Of a DNA stretch of 64,000 nt, positions 16,401-30,800 are shown piece after piece. The notes under the pieces are model-generated. The model was not told the origin of the DNA. It ran no database searches and saw only the letters and a program-made list of their open reading frames with translations. The translations under genes and the position numbers were made by a program. Within the stretch, counting starts at the first letter, position 1; every line of letters starts with the position of its first letter. This DNA is from Pogona vitticeps (lineage: Eukaryota; Chordata; Lepidosauria; Squamata; Agamidae), in the NCBI RefSeq assembly GCF_051106095.1, contig NC_135784.1, positions 152,865,428-152,929,427 of the forward strand, in the 5' to 3' direction.

Positions 16401-19400
16401 TCGTTACAGAATTGTATTTGGAGAGCATTTTTCAGTGGCTCCTTCTCAAACTGGGAGGAAGTTAAAAGTGGGCTATCACAAGGCTCAGTTCTGGGCCCAG
16501 TGCTCTTCAACCTTTTTATTAATCACTTTGATAACCAGTGAAAATTTACATATGACACAAACATTGGGTGGAATAGCTAATAGCCTGGAAGACAAAAGCA
16601 AGGATCAAGCACTGGGCTGAAAAGCTATAGAATGAAATTTAACAGGGGCAAGTGCAAAGTTTATTAATACTATGAGAAGGATCTTAGAAATTTTGTTGAT
16701 CACAAACTGAATACAGTGGTGCCTCGCACAACGAGTGCACCGTAGAACGACGAATCCGCACAACGGGGCCATTCTAGTGATCGCACACTGACGGCCCCTA
16801 TGGCTCAAAATCGCAGAGCGAAGGTCTAATCTTAGCAGTGCAATGTGGCTACAGAAAAGGCAAATGCTATTTTACGTTGCGGAAAGAGGAGTATAGTCTC
16901 CAATCCCACGCGGTACTCGTTCCCCTCTATTCAGAACTGGTTAGGCCTCACCTTGAGTGCTTTGTCCAGTACTGCACACGACACTTTAAGAAGGAGTCGG
17001 ACAAACTGGAACAAGTTTGGAGAAAGGCAACAAGGATGATGAGCAGACTGAAAACGAAACCCTATGTTCAACCTTGAGAAAAGAAAAACAAGGGAAGATA
17101 GTGTTCTTTTCAAATATTTGAAAGATTGTCTCACAGAGCAAGGACAAGTTCTGTCCTCAGCCACCCAGATTGCAGGACATGTAATAATGAGCTGAAGTTT
17201 ACAGGAAGCCAGATTTCAGGTCAATATCAGGAAAAGCCTCTTAACTATTAGAGCAGTATGACAACTACTTCAGAAGATGATGAGTGCTTCAGTGCTGAAG
17301 GCATTCAAGAGAAAATTGGACAACCACCTGGCAGATATCCTTTGATTTGTATTCCTGCCTTGAGCAGGGGGCTGGACTTGATGGGCTTGTAGGACCCTTC
17401 CAACTCCATGATTCTGTGACATTCCACTCTGAATTCCCAGTGTGGTGTAGAGCAATGGTCCCCAACCTTGGGCCTCCAGATGTTCTTGGACTTCAACTCC
17501 CAGAAATCCTGGCCAGCAGAGGTGGTGGTGAAGGCTTCTGGGAGTTGTAGTTCAATAACATCTGGAGGCCCAACGTTGAGGACCACTGGTGTAGAGGACA
17601 GAGTGGCAGACTAGGACTCTAGAGAAAAGGACTCAAATCCCTGCTCAGCCATGGAAACTGACTGGGGGAGTGTCACTGGTAAAACCACTCAAATATCTCC
17701 CACCTTGAAAACCCTATTAGGATGGCTAGAAGTCAGTTCCGACTTGATAGCATTAAATGAACACACAATATTCCAACAAAATAGTAGGGGTTCAGGGATA
17801 CCCCTAAGCAAACTGTTAACACAGAGGTTCTGAATTGCTGGTGTAACCTCTCTCTCCCTCCCTCCCTCCTTCCCTCCCTCTTCTTCCCTCTGCAGGGGTT
17901 CAGCTATTGCCAAGATTGTGGGTAGCAATGCTGCCAAACTGGACAAGTTCGACACCACTGTCAACATGTGGGTGTTTGAGGAGGAAGTTGGTGGCAAGAA
18001 ACTCACTGAGATCATCAACACGCAGCATGAAAATGTCAAGTATTTGCCGGGCCACAAGCTGCCACCCAATGTGGTGCGTCTTAAGAACCAGGCATGGGGG
18101 GTGGGTGGGAGGCTCATTGCCATGTTGGAGGGATGGGAATCACCTTTGAGACTGAGGCAAGCCATAGCTTCTCTCTCCATTCCTGCTTTTCCCCACGCTG
18201 ACTTTCCAAATATTGTTGGACTACAACACCCATCATCCCTCATCATACTGTTGCTCTGTTGTAGGAATGCTGCATTTCTACAACTGAGCAGCATACCTTG
18301 TAGCCTTCTCTGGGGGAACCAACTGCAGCCCCTTATAGTCACTTGTGGGGTTTTGCAGAACATGGCGGTGTCCTGGAATGCCCAAGGTCTGAAATCGGCC
18401 CTTTCTTGGGAGTTTCCCCCTCCCAGACTCACAACAGGACACAGCACCTCAATGAACCCAGCCCTGCACACGACACAATAAGAACTGAGTGAAAAAGGAC
18501 TTCCCTTTATTCATATATTTTTTAAAAGAGAAGACGTTCCCAGTCCTAGGCAGTGTTTTTGCCATTTTGTTGCCTCAGGTGCGATATGTGTCGGTGTCCT
18601 CTCCCATTTCCTGTATAGAGGTTGACTGACTGGGGTGGGCAGTGGTTGGGGGTGCCACCCTCCAGGGGCAAAAAGCTTGTTCAGAGAGCCCAGGGCAGAT
18701 GATGGGGAAGGCATTATCTGTACTCCAACCAAGAAGAAGAACATTTTGCCTCAGGCAGGAAATTGTTGCAGGTGGAACAGACGAGGGAACTGCTGCCACC
18801 TCTGCCCTCTTTATCTACCACATTAAGTAGTCCCCCTCCCTGCCCCCAATCTATGGGTAGGGCCAGTCCCACTGGGTAGGAATATTTGCACCACTGAGAA
18901 AGGGCTAAACTCAGAATAAATCAGTGCCTGGTGTCGGACTGGATGAGGACAAATAAACTGGAGGTGCTCCTGGTCATTCGAAAACCAGATCAAGGAATAG
19001 GGATTCAGCCTGTGCAGGATGGGGTTGCACTCTCTCTGAAAACACAGGCACACAGCTTGGGGGTGTTCCTCAATTCATCTCTGAGCCTGGATGCCCAGGT
19101 TTCAGCAGTGGCCAGCAGTGCCTTTGCATGGTTAAAACTAGTGTACCACTTGCATCTATACCTGGAGAGGTCTGATCTGGTCATGGTGATACATGCTTTG
19201 GTTACATCCTGGCTAGATTACGGTAACACCGCCTATGTGGGGCTGCTGATGGAAAGGGTCAGGAAATGGCAGCAGGTCCAAAATGCAGCAGCCGGACTGC
19301 TGACTGGTGCTGGTTGCAGGGAGTGCATAACTCCCCTGTTACAGCAGCTCCACTGGCTGCTAATCATTTTCTGGGCACAATTCAAAGTGCTGGTTTTAAA

Positions 19401-22400
19401 AGCTCTAGACAGCTTGGATCCAAGCTAGCTCAAAAACTGCATCTCTCTCTATGAGCCTGTCCCAAGCATTAAGATCATCAGGGAAGGCCTTTCTCTCAGT
19501 CCCACCACCCTCACAGGTGTGCTTGATGGGGACATGGGAGAGGGCCTTCTCTGTGGCTACTCCCAGACTTTGGAACTCCCTCCCACAGGAGGCCAGGCTG
19601 GCCCTATCTTTGCTATTCTTCTGCAAGTGGGCGAAGACCTTACTCTTCAGGCAAGTTTTCCTCTAATGACTGCTGGTCGGAGAGGGGTTTTTAAATGGAT
19701 TATTGTGCTCTGTTGTTTTAAATGTGTTTTAATATTGGTGTGGGGTTTTTTTAACTGTTTTTAATATAATACTTGTTTAATTCTTTTTAAATATTTGTAT
19801 TTAGCTTTTGAGTATTGTCTTTTTAATGATGTGAGCTGCCTTGGGTCCCTTTGGGGAGAAAGGCAGGATAGAAATACTTTAAACAAAATAGATAAGTAAT
19901 ATCTTGAGGTATCACCACCACCTCTAAAAAGGACTCCAGTTTGCAAAGATTAACAGACTGAGGTCCCACCAGTTTCAAATGGCAAGACCTTAAATAACTC
20001 ATATTGGGATGCATGGGGTGACTGAAGAGTGCTTAGATTTGGCTGGAAAATATGCTTAATGCCAAGAATTTGATTGCTTTCACTCCAACACGACTCTGCA
20101 GAAAAGGCTTTCATTGCTATTGGAATGTTTCATGTTGCATACATTTTTGGGGGAAGTGGCAGCATCAACTTTATTACCTGAAAATGTGCAGCAACAGAAA
20201 CGCAGAAGTCTTGGGGGAAAGGGAAGAAGAATTAAACTGAGGAGCAGAAACATGACTGTGGAAGCAGAACACTTGTTTTTTAGGACAGGGAGTACATTCT
20301 GTCTGGAGCAGAGCATGTCTGGTGATAATCTCCAAACTCCTGCTGAGATCTCTAGGGCAAAGCTACTTGTGCTGTAACTTCTCAGGGAAATGCATGACTC
20401 TTCTATGTCTCTCGGGAGCTTGAACATCTGCCTAAAAACGGACTTGTTCCTAGGAGCCAAACCCCGTGGAGTTCCACCTCCAGATCTATTTCCCAAGGCT
20501 TCAGCTCTATCCCTAGATGTGTAATGTAGCGGTGCACTATCATATACTCTTATTTTTTTGTTCCTATGACCGTCCCTGTGCCTTAAGCAATTTGTAATTG
20601 GGGCAGGTGGAGAAATGAGGCATGAGTGGGAAAGGCAGAAGGGTAAAAATGTGAGGTGGAGGCACGGGCGTCTGCAAGGGGTGTGTGTGCAAAGAAGTCT
20701 ATCCTCTCCCCTGCTGGGATCCTGTCAAAATATATTATTTTCATGTACCCAGACTCAGCCACTGTGTCGTAATGATCCACACAAACGATGCTAATATGCC
20801 ACTACGTATACAGGGAACTTTGCCCTGTTCTCTGAAGAAAATTCTTGTGGGCCCCCATTGGATGAGGAGGGGACAAGAGGCAAGTGTAGAAGCCAGGAGA
20901 AAATATGGCAGCAGAACTAGTGTGGCAGAGCACCAAAACAGGGAGAATTGGGGTCAGCTGATGTCTCTCAAGCTGATCTAATTTATGTGGCTGTTGTGAG
21001 GATGGAGCAAATCGCATATATTGCCCTGGGCTCCATGAAAGAACAGTGGGAATAAAACCTAGGATGCCACTATACAGTATAAACATGTGCCCTATGAAGT
21101 TGCACCTGGGAAGTCCAATTTCCCAGGGTTATTCACTGCAGATGACCACATGGGACTCAGCAGAGAAAGGGCAGGAGATTGGTTCTCTGCTTTGTTTCCA
21201 CCTTGTTAAGGTACCTCAGCTTTGCCCATCCAGATTTGCAGGAGGCACAGTTAGAGCAGAGCTACCTTAAGAAGCCGGAAGCAAGGCTGATTTATACTTT
21301 CATCCTCTCCCTCTGCTGATTCCTTGCTCTTCCCCCTCCCCCCTCTGGTCACCTAGCTGCCATAGCACTAGGGCAATAAACCTTGGAAAGTAAAGGAAAA
21401 AGAAAAGAAGGAAGGAGGGAAGAAGGAAGTGAGGAAGGGGAAGGCAAGGCAAAGGAAAAACAAGTAGACTCAGGTTTAGATTCAGCTGCCCAGAGTAGTC
21501 AGTTGACTAGATGGGAGGGGTATAAAATAAATAAATAAATTAGGGACGAGAGGATTCAAACAGCAGCAAGTTTCTGCACAGTCCTTCTTCTCTTCCTGCT
21601 ACTGTTTCTGGGTGGAATAGCTTCAAAGAGATGGCTACAAACTCCTCCATATTGGCTCATGTAATCACACCACCTGAACTAATTTGAGTACACTTGATTA
21701 AAAAAAAATGTAGAAGCCCCATTGATGGAGGAAAAAGCTACGGATCAGGGAGAAAAACTCCAGACTGATTTGCATTGGCAAATGTAGTACAGTAAATGGG
21801 AAATCTGATCATCCCAGTTCTACAGCATTTCTGGTACTATTTATTAATGTAATCACCACATTAATAAACAAAGGCATGTAAACAATCTCAAGGTTAGCAG
21901 GATATAAAAGCTCCAGGGGAAGATCTCAGTCCTCAGAAGTTCAATCCCATCTCTGAGAATAATAAGCCAACACCCTCAAACCCAACACAGTGCCTTATCT
22001 TCCCCTCATTTCTTTACTTTTGTTGCATTTCTCTCCTGTCCTCCTCCCCAAGGCTTCACACAAGATAAGGAGTGTGCTCAAGGCCCTTTTGTAGTTTCTT
22101 TAAAATGGAATGGGTAACCCAGCTTTTGAATTTCCAGACTCTGATCAAAAGCTTTTCACTGCGCTTTTATAACTGATGGGAGGCTGCCACTAGTGTCTGC
22201 CTCTGCTTCCAAAGCAGCCATGTTGAAAGGTGATTGGAACTTGAAGAAAGAGCTTCCAATGTACAGTTTCAATGTCTAGGAAAAAGATTATATGTTTTTA
22301 TGGTTCTCAATCCTGCACAACTTTCCTTAATGGAAAGCTAGCATATGAGAGACTAAGGCAAAGAACATGTGGTGCCCCAGATATTACTGGGATGTACTTC

Positions 22401-23495
22401 CCATCCTTGCTAATCAGCATACCCAATGGTGTAGGATGATGGGAACTGCAGTCCAGTAACATGTGAAAGACCTCATCCCTAAGCTAGACCATTTGTCTTC
22501 GATGGACGAGTCAGGGCCATGCTGCTCTAAAGATGCCCTGCACCAGGTAGATATCAACGGCGGCCATTTTCTTTTCTTTTTGGGAGAATGGACTAGGGGG
22601 ATCTAAATGCCAAGGCAGGAGAGTAGCAGGTTATAGAGGAGAATTGGACTTCTATACCATGAATAGTTTTATAGAAAAAGATATTTCAGCAGCTGTAGCT
22701 TTTGTCACCGATGTGCTACAAGCAGAACCAGCCGGCATTCCTTGTCCAAGGTTAGAGGGACAAGTGCCCTGACACTTGCAGGTGGTCTCCTCTGAGAAAG
22801 GAGAAAGCTAGAAAAGAAAAACACATCTGAATTAATCTCAGGCTTCACCTTATGGTTAGTGGCATTAAGTGTCCAATGAACCAAGGCTCTATTTTTAATC
22901 TTTGCTGGGTTTATTTGCAAGCTTGCTGGTAAGGTAAAACAGTAGCCTGCCTCCACTCCTACACATTACAAGGGTTACAAGATCTCAGTCATGGTGGGTC
23001 TTCAATCTGAAAAACAGGTAACTGGAGGGCTACATTTCTCCCCAAGAAATGCAGCTTTGGGTGGAAGGGGAAGAGTTTTTAACAGGCACAAGCTTTCCAA
23101 CATAAAATCCTCAACCACCAGCAGGGTGACTAGTAACACTCAAACGAGGGCTCTACTACCATCTGTTGCTTGTCTCTGCAAGTTTGAGCTGGCTCTTGGA
23201 CTCAACTGTTCAGGCTTCATTTCATGGCTAGTGTTAAGTTTCCGGTTGGCCTAGGCTCTATTTTTATCTTAGCTGGGTCTATTTGCAAGCATGCAGGTGT
23301 GGTAGAATAGTTGCATGCCTCCACTCCTACTTTACTTTATTTAGACTTATACCCCGCCCCTCTAGACAAAGTCTACTCGGGGCGGCTTACAAAAAATGCT
23401 AAAATACAATAGAATAATATACTTACTAAAACCTAATAATACAACCAACTAACTAGTAGATATACACTGTACCTTGCTTTTGCCAACTCTCTCTC

Positions 23496-23554
<59 letters not shown>

Positions 23555-24754
23555 AAGGCTTAAACAGCTAAACCATTTAGAAAACCAAATTCTTTGCTGG
23601 GATGGAAAATGTTTGGCCCTCCAGCTCCTATCAGCTCCAGGCAGTCCTGTCAAAAGTAAGGGATTGTGAATGATGTATCAGGATGGTCCAACTTTTCCCA
23701 TCCTCCCCTCTGCCATATTGTTCGAACAATCTGTTCTAACAGACAAAGTGTCCTCAGTTCTTGGCTGTAAGATGTGCTGTTCCAGAAGAACGTGAAATAT
23801 ATGTACAGCCATATAACAGCTTCTAGGCATCTACATTTTGTTGTATTTGTTGGGACTTACTTCTGAGTAGCCAAGCACAGGACTGGCTCATGAGTTTTAG
23901 TTATATTTCTCTATCATTAGGACATCTTACAAAAAGTCAGATAAAGCACTAACAATGTACCACTATTTTTAAAATCAGCAAACAAGCCATAAGACATTAA
24001 AAGAACATAAAGAGGTGCCAGTTCTCAGCGGGTGTCACCTCAGCCTTGCTTTTTGGTTCTGCTTGGCTATTTTCGATCTGTTGGTGGAATCCTGCTCCAA
24101 ATCATGTCTTACGTGAAAGCCAAATTAGCTTTTCCTGGGAGCAGGGCCTTTACAGTAGCTGCACCACTCCCCTGAAAAAGATTTGGTTGCACCCTCCTCC
24201 TTCTTTTCCCCCCTTGAGGCAGCTTTTCAAATATATCTATTTCAGAAGCCCATTTGCCCTGCTTGCCAGCTACCAATAGCTTTTCAGGCTGCTCCTTCTG
24301 CTCAAATTGTTTTTTATTTGCTGGTAATGTGTAATCTAATTCTATAATTTGCTTTGGTGGTATATATCAGTGGTTCTTAACGTGGGCGATAATGCCCCCC
24401 AGGGGGCGATTTCATTTTTCAGGGGGGCGGTAGAACGAAAAGGGGCGGCGTGGGGGCGCTGGAGCAGAAGGGGGGCGGTAGGGGGGCGCTGGAGCAAGCC
24501 AAACCTGTTAAGATGACTGCAGCCTTTTTACAGTGTGCATGAATATATATTTTTCTCCAATCTTAATTTAGTTTCAGAGTTTTCATCTTGAAATTTTTAG
24601 TTCCTGCATTGTGGTTTGTTTTTATGCGCTTTTTATATTTCTTTTTGCATCTTAAAATTTGCTTGCAACTAAATCATTAAATGTTACATTTTTGGGGCAT
24701 TTCGTTTTCTTGGAATTGAATTTTGTTTTCAGGGGTCATTGGATTTAAGTGTAA

Positions 24755-24809
<55 letters not shown>

Positions 24810-27800
24810 ATATCATCGCTGTGGGGAGGGGGGCGATGATAACTTCCTCAATGGCTCAAGGGGCGTTTCTTTCAAAAAGGTTAAGAAACACTGGTATACA
24901 GGTATATGTATTGCTATAAACCACTGTGAATTGTTTTTTAAATGAACTGTAGTTTACTGGTGCTTTAAAATAACATTTAAAAAAGGAGAAGAAGAAATTG
25001 TTTGATTGCAAAATCAGCTGAGTACATTTCCTTCCGTCCCCCATCCCTTCCACCATCAAACCCTGGAACACAGCAGGGCTGGCTCTGCGTCTTCCAGCAG
25101 ATTGAAGATCAAAGAACAAGTTGTCTTGGCAACCAAAGTAATAAATAACCTTCCCTCTGCTTGCTTGCTTGCTAACTAATCTAGTTTCCTGGTGCTACCA
25201 GCATTTCCAGGGCGCCTGCCTGGATAACAGGTGTTGGATGAATGCAGGGAGATGAGACATGACAAAAAGCCAAAGTCTTTTTTCACCAAGTGAGAAAGGA
25301 GAGGCCTTCCCTGCCGTCTGTTCTGTGTTGTTTCTCTCCTGGAAGAGTGTCTCCGAGTGGGTGTCAGCTTGGGCTTTACGCGTTCTGGGTTTAGACTTCC
25401 ATGCAAACGTTGTGGTACCCTAAGCCTGCCTTTGTAGAGATCCGTTTCTTGTAGCAGTGGAAGGTCACTGAATGTCAGGAAACAAGAAAATAAAAGTGAT
25501 GTGCCTTTGGTAATATAAGACAGTTTAAATGACAGCCTCCCATCTGTAGCTGCTTCTTGTTGCTGCGTGGTAAATTGATTGGTCAGACAGCCAGGGGCAG
25601 GACACCCACCTGGCTTACAGAAGGCAGGAGGAAAAAAGTGTTCCCAGGGCCAGAACAGTCCTTGAAAAGTTATTTTTATTTAACTCTAGTTCCAAGATTG
25701 GGAGTTGGGATACACATCTTCATCAGCTTCTTCAGTCTTTATACCAAATCGATTTTATCACTAAACTTATGTCTAAACTTGTCACAGCTAATTATGGCTA
25801 ATTGATGAGGTGAGGGGGTATATCTCAATCACGTGGCTAGCTGCACACCTGATTGTACAACCAGCACCTTGTCAGTTAGCTGCAATTATCTCTGACAAGC
25901 TAAGCATACCTTATTCAAACACTAGTAAGATTCGAGATTACTGCTCTGAAAACCCTCTCTAAAGATGCTGCTTTTGGAGATCTTGATGACATTGACTTGC
26001 AGGAGGTGAAAATTTGAATTCAGATCTTAAAACAGGCTTCAGCAAAGTTTCCCCTGAAATAGCTTGTAGAACTGGCTACAGATTCCTACTTGAACCCAAC
26101 TCTGCTGACTCATCTAAGTGGAGTGGAAGAGTCCACTTGGACTTTAAGGTCTAATTATCAGGTCTCCCTGTCTTCTGGGAAAATGCAGTAACTGCACATT
26201 TTTGAGCTCAGTCTCAAACTGTTCATATGAGGATTCAATTAAAATAAAAAAGAGAAAGTTTCTGGCTCTTGTGGTTACACAACATCTAGTTCAATTTTGT
26301 TTTATCCAATTTTACTAATTACATTTATATCCCATTTTCCTCCATTTTCTTTATTGGAACATGGATCTCACAGGTGCTTGTTTCTAACCACTGCTCTGCA
26401 TTCCCTCTCAATACTCCACCCAAGTTTGTTTAGATATTTCAGGGGTCAGGATTCAATGCACAGAGGAGTGCCTTCCTTTTCCTCTCTATGATAAACAGAG
26501 AAAAAATACTGTAATACAGATCTTTTTTAAAAAACAAGGATAAATACACCAAAATATGTTTATCAGCATAATGGCATGCAAGTCAAGAGTCAGCCTTTGT
26601 TTGAAGAACAACGGCTTCCCCTCAGTGCAGACATTTCTGGCCAACATGGGCAAGTGTTGCCAGTCAGAGCTGCGAGTGTATCCACCCCCCTCATCCCTCA
26701 GGAGTGTTAAGAAGGGACTTGCGCTCTCCTTGGGCTGCCCAGGCCCTCCGGCTGATGGGGTTCTTCTTCTTCTGCCTCTGCTGCAGGTGGCAGTGCCTGA
26801 CTTGCTGAAGGCTTCGGCGGATGCTGACATCCTCATCTTTGTAGTGCCCCACCAGTTCATCGGGAAACTCTGCGACCAGATGAAAGGCCGCATCAAGAAA
26901 GATGCCATAGGGGTCTCGCTCATCAAGGTGTGTTGGGGGGGGCTGGGGCACCCGGCGGGGGACACATTCAGACAGCTCCAAGGCAGGGAGAGGGTGGCCG
27001 GAGGAGCCCCGACTGTTTATTGGAACTTACTGGGAGAGGTCTGAGGAAGATTACTTGAGCATGCAAGAATGTGCGGCTCCTTTTTTGCAGTATAGAACAG
27101 ATGTGGAAGGGGTCCAGAGCTTTAAAGGTTAATCCAGAAAAGCAATTAGCTAGTGCCACTCAAGTAGTTTGTTGCCAACATGTTTATTTATTTATTTATT
27201 GGACTTATATACCGCCCCATAGTGCTACAAGCACTCTCCGGGCGGTTTACAATTTAATTATACAGGCTACACATTGCCCCCCAGCAAGCTGGGTACTCAT
27301 TTTACCGACCTCGGAAGGATGGAAGGCTGAGTCAACCTTGAGCCGGTTACCTGGGATTTGAACCCCAGGTCGTGAGCACAGTTTTAGCTGCAGTACAGCG
27401 TTTTAACCACTGCGCCACTATACAAAGTACTATGGCCTTGTGGGACACAACTATGGTAAGTAGTGAGGCCATATGCATGTTGTAATTTAACTTCTTGTTA
27501 AAATACAGGTGCATTGAAATTTTGTTCTGCCATAGTTATTGCAGAAAATAATTAACTACAAGTCATTGTTGTCTGTAACAATAGACTGGAAAAGAGTACA
27601 GGACAGCAAGAGCCCTGGTTTATTGAAAGAACTTGTGATACAGGCAATACATTTGGCTGAGTTTCCCAGAAGTCATCACCATCTGCCATTTATAGGGCTC
27701 ATGCGTGTGTGTGTTTAAACTCTCCTGCCATCTTCAAAACATCAGGCAGATAAAGCAGCTCTATTTGCTGAATAGCCCTTACTTGAGACAGGATTGATAG

Positions 27801-30800
27801 ATCAATTGTTGGGTTTGTTTGTTTGTTTACTGGACCTCTGCGATGCACAAGAAATTGGTGCAAAAATTCACCTGGAACAGCTTTTTGCCACATGGTGCCC
27901 TCCAAGCAGATGGAACTGCAAGACCCATCATCCCTAGCCATTTAACCATGAAAGCAGAGGATGATTGGAATAGTAGCCACATGCTTGCCACAAAGCAGCT
28001 ACAGGTCTGCAGTCATGGATTTGACACTTTCTTAAGGGAGAGGGGCACTAGGCTTGGAGTAATTTCTGTTGCCTCTAACAACTGCAACAAACCAGTGTTT
28101 TATAATGTGTCTTAAGAACTGTTCCTGTCACATCCCAATGAGTGTGTGGAGGGAAAACAGTAAAGTCTATTGAATGAGATGTATCCCTCAGTCATGGCAG
28201 GGATTTTCCTGCAGAGGCAGCCAAAGATCCTCTTAAGTCTTTTTGCAGAACAGCAGGATGGCTTGTGGAATGAGTAGGGTACGCACACCCCCATTCCAGG
28301 GACAAGCTGCCCCAGAAGACAATCAATGATGTGTTGGAACACACAGTGATGCCTGCTATGGAGCAGTGAAATCGGCAAAGAAGGCTGGTTGTGCCATTCC
28401 TGTTGCATCTTCAAGGAGCCCAGTAGCATAGCTTTTAGGGGAGGTTCTGGGGTTGTCAATGTTCTCCCCAAGAAATGGAGCACCAGTCTTCTTGAGGATG
28501 TGCTGCAACTGGTTTGCAAATCACTCTTGGGGGACAACATTGCTGGCTTCTGCAACAAAGTGGGAGGTTGACACCAATCTTGAAGGATCGGTTCTGGCTT
28601 TTGTGGCCTGATGACATGAACAGGACATTTGTAGTAACGCAACCAGCTACATGCCTTCTCATTCCTTGCTGTTCTTCACAGCTAAAGCCAGCACCCCCAG
28701 GGGCTGATGGGAGGCTTGTAGTTCCAAAGGATGGCCGACAAATGTTTGCATGGCAGGGTGATGCTTGCTACCCTTAAGGAGGAAGCAGTCAAGCCACTCC
28801 GGGTCTGATGGTCTTATCTGGTTGGCTTTCAGGGGGTGGATGAAGGCCCTGATGGGCTGAAGCTGATATCAGATATCATCCGTGAGCAGCTAGGCATCGA
28901 GATGAGCGTTTTAATGGGGGCCAACATCGCCAATGAAGTGGCTGAGGAGAAGTTCTGTGAGACCACCATCGGTAATGAGTTTGAGCTGACTATGATGGGG
29001 AAACTGTAGTAGTGGAGACAAGACAGTATTCTGTGCATGCTCAGTGGGTGTCCTTCCTCTCAGTCTCCTGACATGTTCACCCAGCTCGCCTTGCTTTCCA
29101 CGGGGATTTACTGTCGCAAAATGTTTTTGGTCTGCTGCTGCTTTGTCGAAGATAGTGGTAGGCAACTTAAGGGCAGCCTCTCTGGCCTCTCATAAGGGGC
29201 ACACAAAGGCCAGAAATCGCTATCTTTGGCTCATGGGTTGGTGGGGAAGTAAACTGAAGGCACCTCTCATTCAGAATTTTTCATTCAGAACAAACACCTT
29301 TCATTCAGTTTTTTAACATTTTATTTTAAAGTATTAGGTGAAGTCTTGGATCCCCCACTTTTGAGTTCCTGGTACAAAACAATGCTCCTAGAGGACATCA
29401 GGTGCAGAAATTGATAAAGTTTTACAAAACATTTTTTTAAAAACCATTTCCCCTCTTAAAAATGCTTCTGAGAATAGGGCTTGCATGTCTCACTTTGCCC
29501 ACATCACATCTAAGACCAGTTTACCATTAATTATATATCAACTGGCCATTTTTGTCAAAAATATGGATAGTAAGAATCTAATCCTGGACATAAGAGATGT
29601 ACTTTCAGTGCAACAGGTAAGGAAAGGGCTTACCTGTTGCACCTGTTCCTTTTCCTGGCCCATTTGCTTTAATTCCTATCAGCCATTTTCCTCCCACAAC
29701 TATTGTGGTAAGTGGGGATCCCAGTGTGTCAAGCAGCTGGTAGGAACTGAATAAGAGGACCAGGGAGGTAAGAAGCTGAATCCAATTTGTCCCCTTGCAT
29801 TGCTCCATGTCAACCATCTAGGAGAAGAGGTGGCAGAATTCATGAATGAGCAAGAGAAGTTCATTCATGCCTACCTACACACTTCTTGAAGGAGGATTGA
29901 CTGGGGTGTGGATCCCTTGGGTGTACACAAGGATGTGCAGTGGTTATTGCATAGCTGCAACAGCAAACACCCAATACTGTAGCAAGCACAGCTGCCATGT
30001 AAAGGGGTAAACTGCTCCAAGACTATTTGCCTATCTGGAAGAGCCATTGTTTCACTCCTCTTCTGCAGATCCAGTTGAGGGAGCAGCATAGAGAAAAGAT
30101 GAGCATGCAGCAAAAGGGAACACAGAACTGGTGGTTCCAAAAGAAGTGTAGGGAAGCCCAGGTCAGAGCACTTGTTCATCTAGCCTAGTATGGCCTACCC
30201 TGTCTGGTAGCAGCTTCCCAGCAGTAGAGGTGCCTGGTTTTTTCTGTCATTTTCTATCCAATCCTTTTAACTGGAGATGCCAGGGACTGGACCTGGGACC
30301 TTCTGCCCACAAAGCACCTGGTGGACTGTGGCGTCCACCCTCGTGCCCCTTTTGCTTGACCTTCAAGCCTCAGAGCACACGAAGGCAAACACTCTCTTCT
30401 TTTACACTTGCTGCCACCAGGTGATCTCTAAATCACCATTACTTCAGAAAGATTCAGGTCCACTCTTCAAGTTCTTTTAAATAAAACTTTGGTTTATTGA
30501 TTACAGAGATTCACAAATACCTTCAGTAGCTAATCACACCTAAATTTCCCAAACTACACTATTACTCTGTCTGGCTTTTCTCTCCTGCCTGACTCTTACA
30601 TTTCTCTAACTAACTGACTGACTGACTGACTGACTCAGGCTCCGCCTCTTATAGCATCTCTCTCGGCTCCGCCTCTCAGCAACATGAATATTCTTAAACC
30701 ATTATATTACATAACAAACATAAACCATTACATAATATAACATAGACCATAGATCAAATAAATAGAGAATGCTACATGGACAACTAAGGGAAGTGCAGAT

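Noticed and set aside
17689-18471. 260-codon minus-strand open frame opposite GPD1 exon 2
   Set aside because: It is antisense to a confirmed exon and flanking repeat text and carries no domain; a chance frame.
26486-26965. 159-codon minus-strand frame opposite GPD1 exon 3
   Set aside because: Antisense shadow of the conserved exon.
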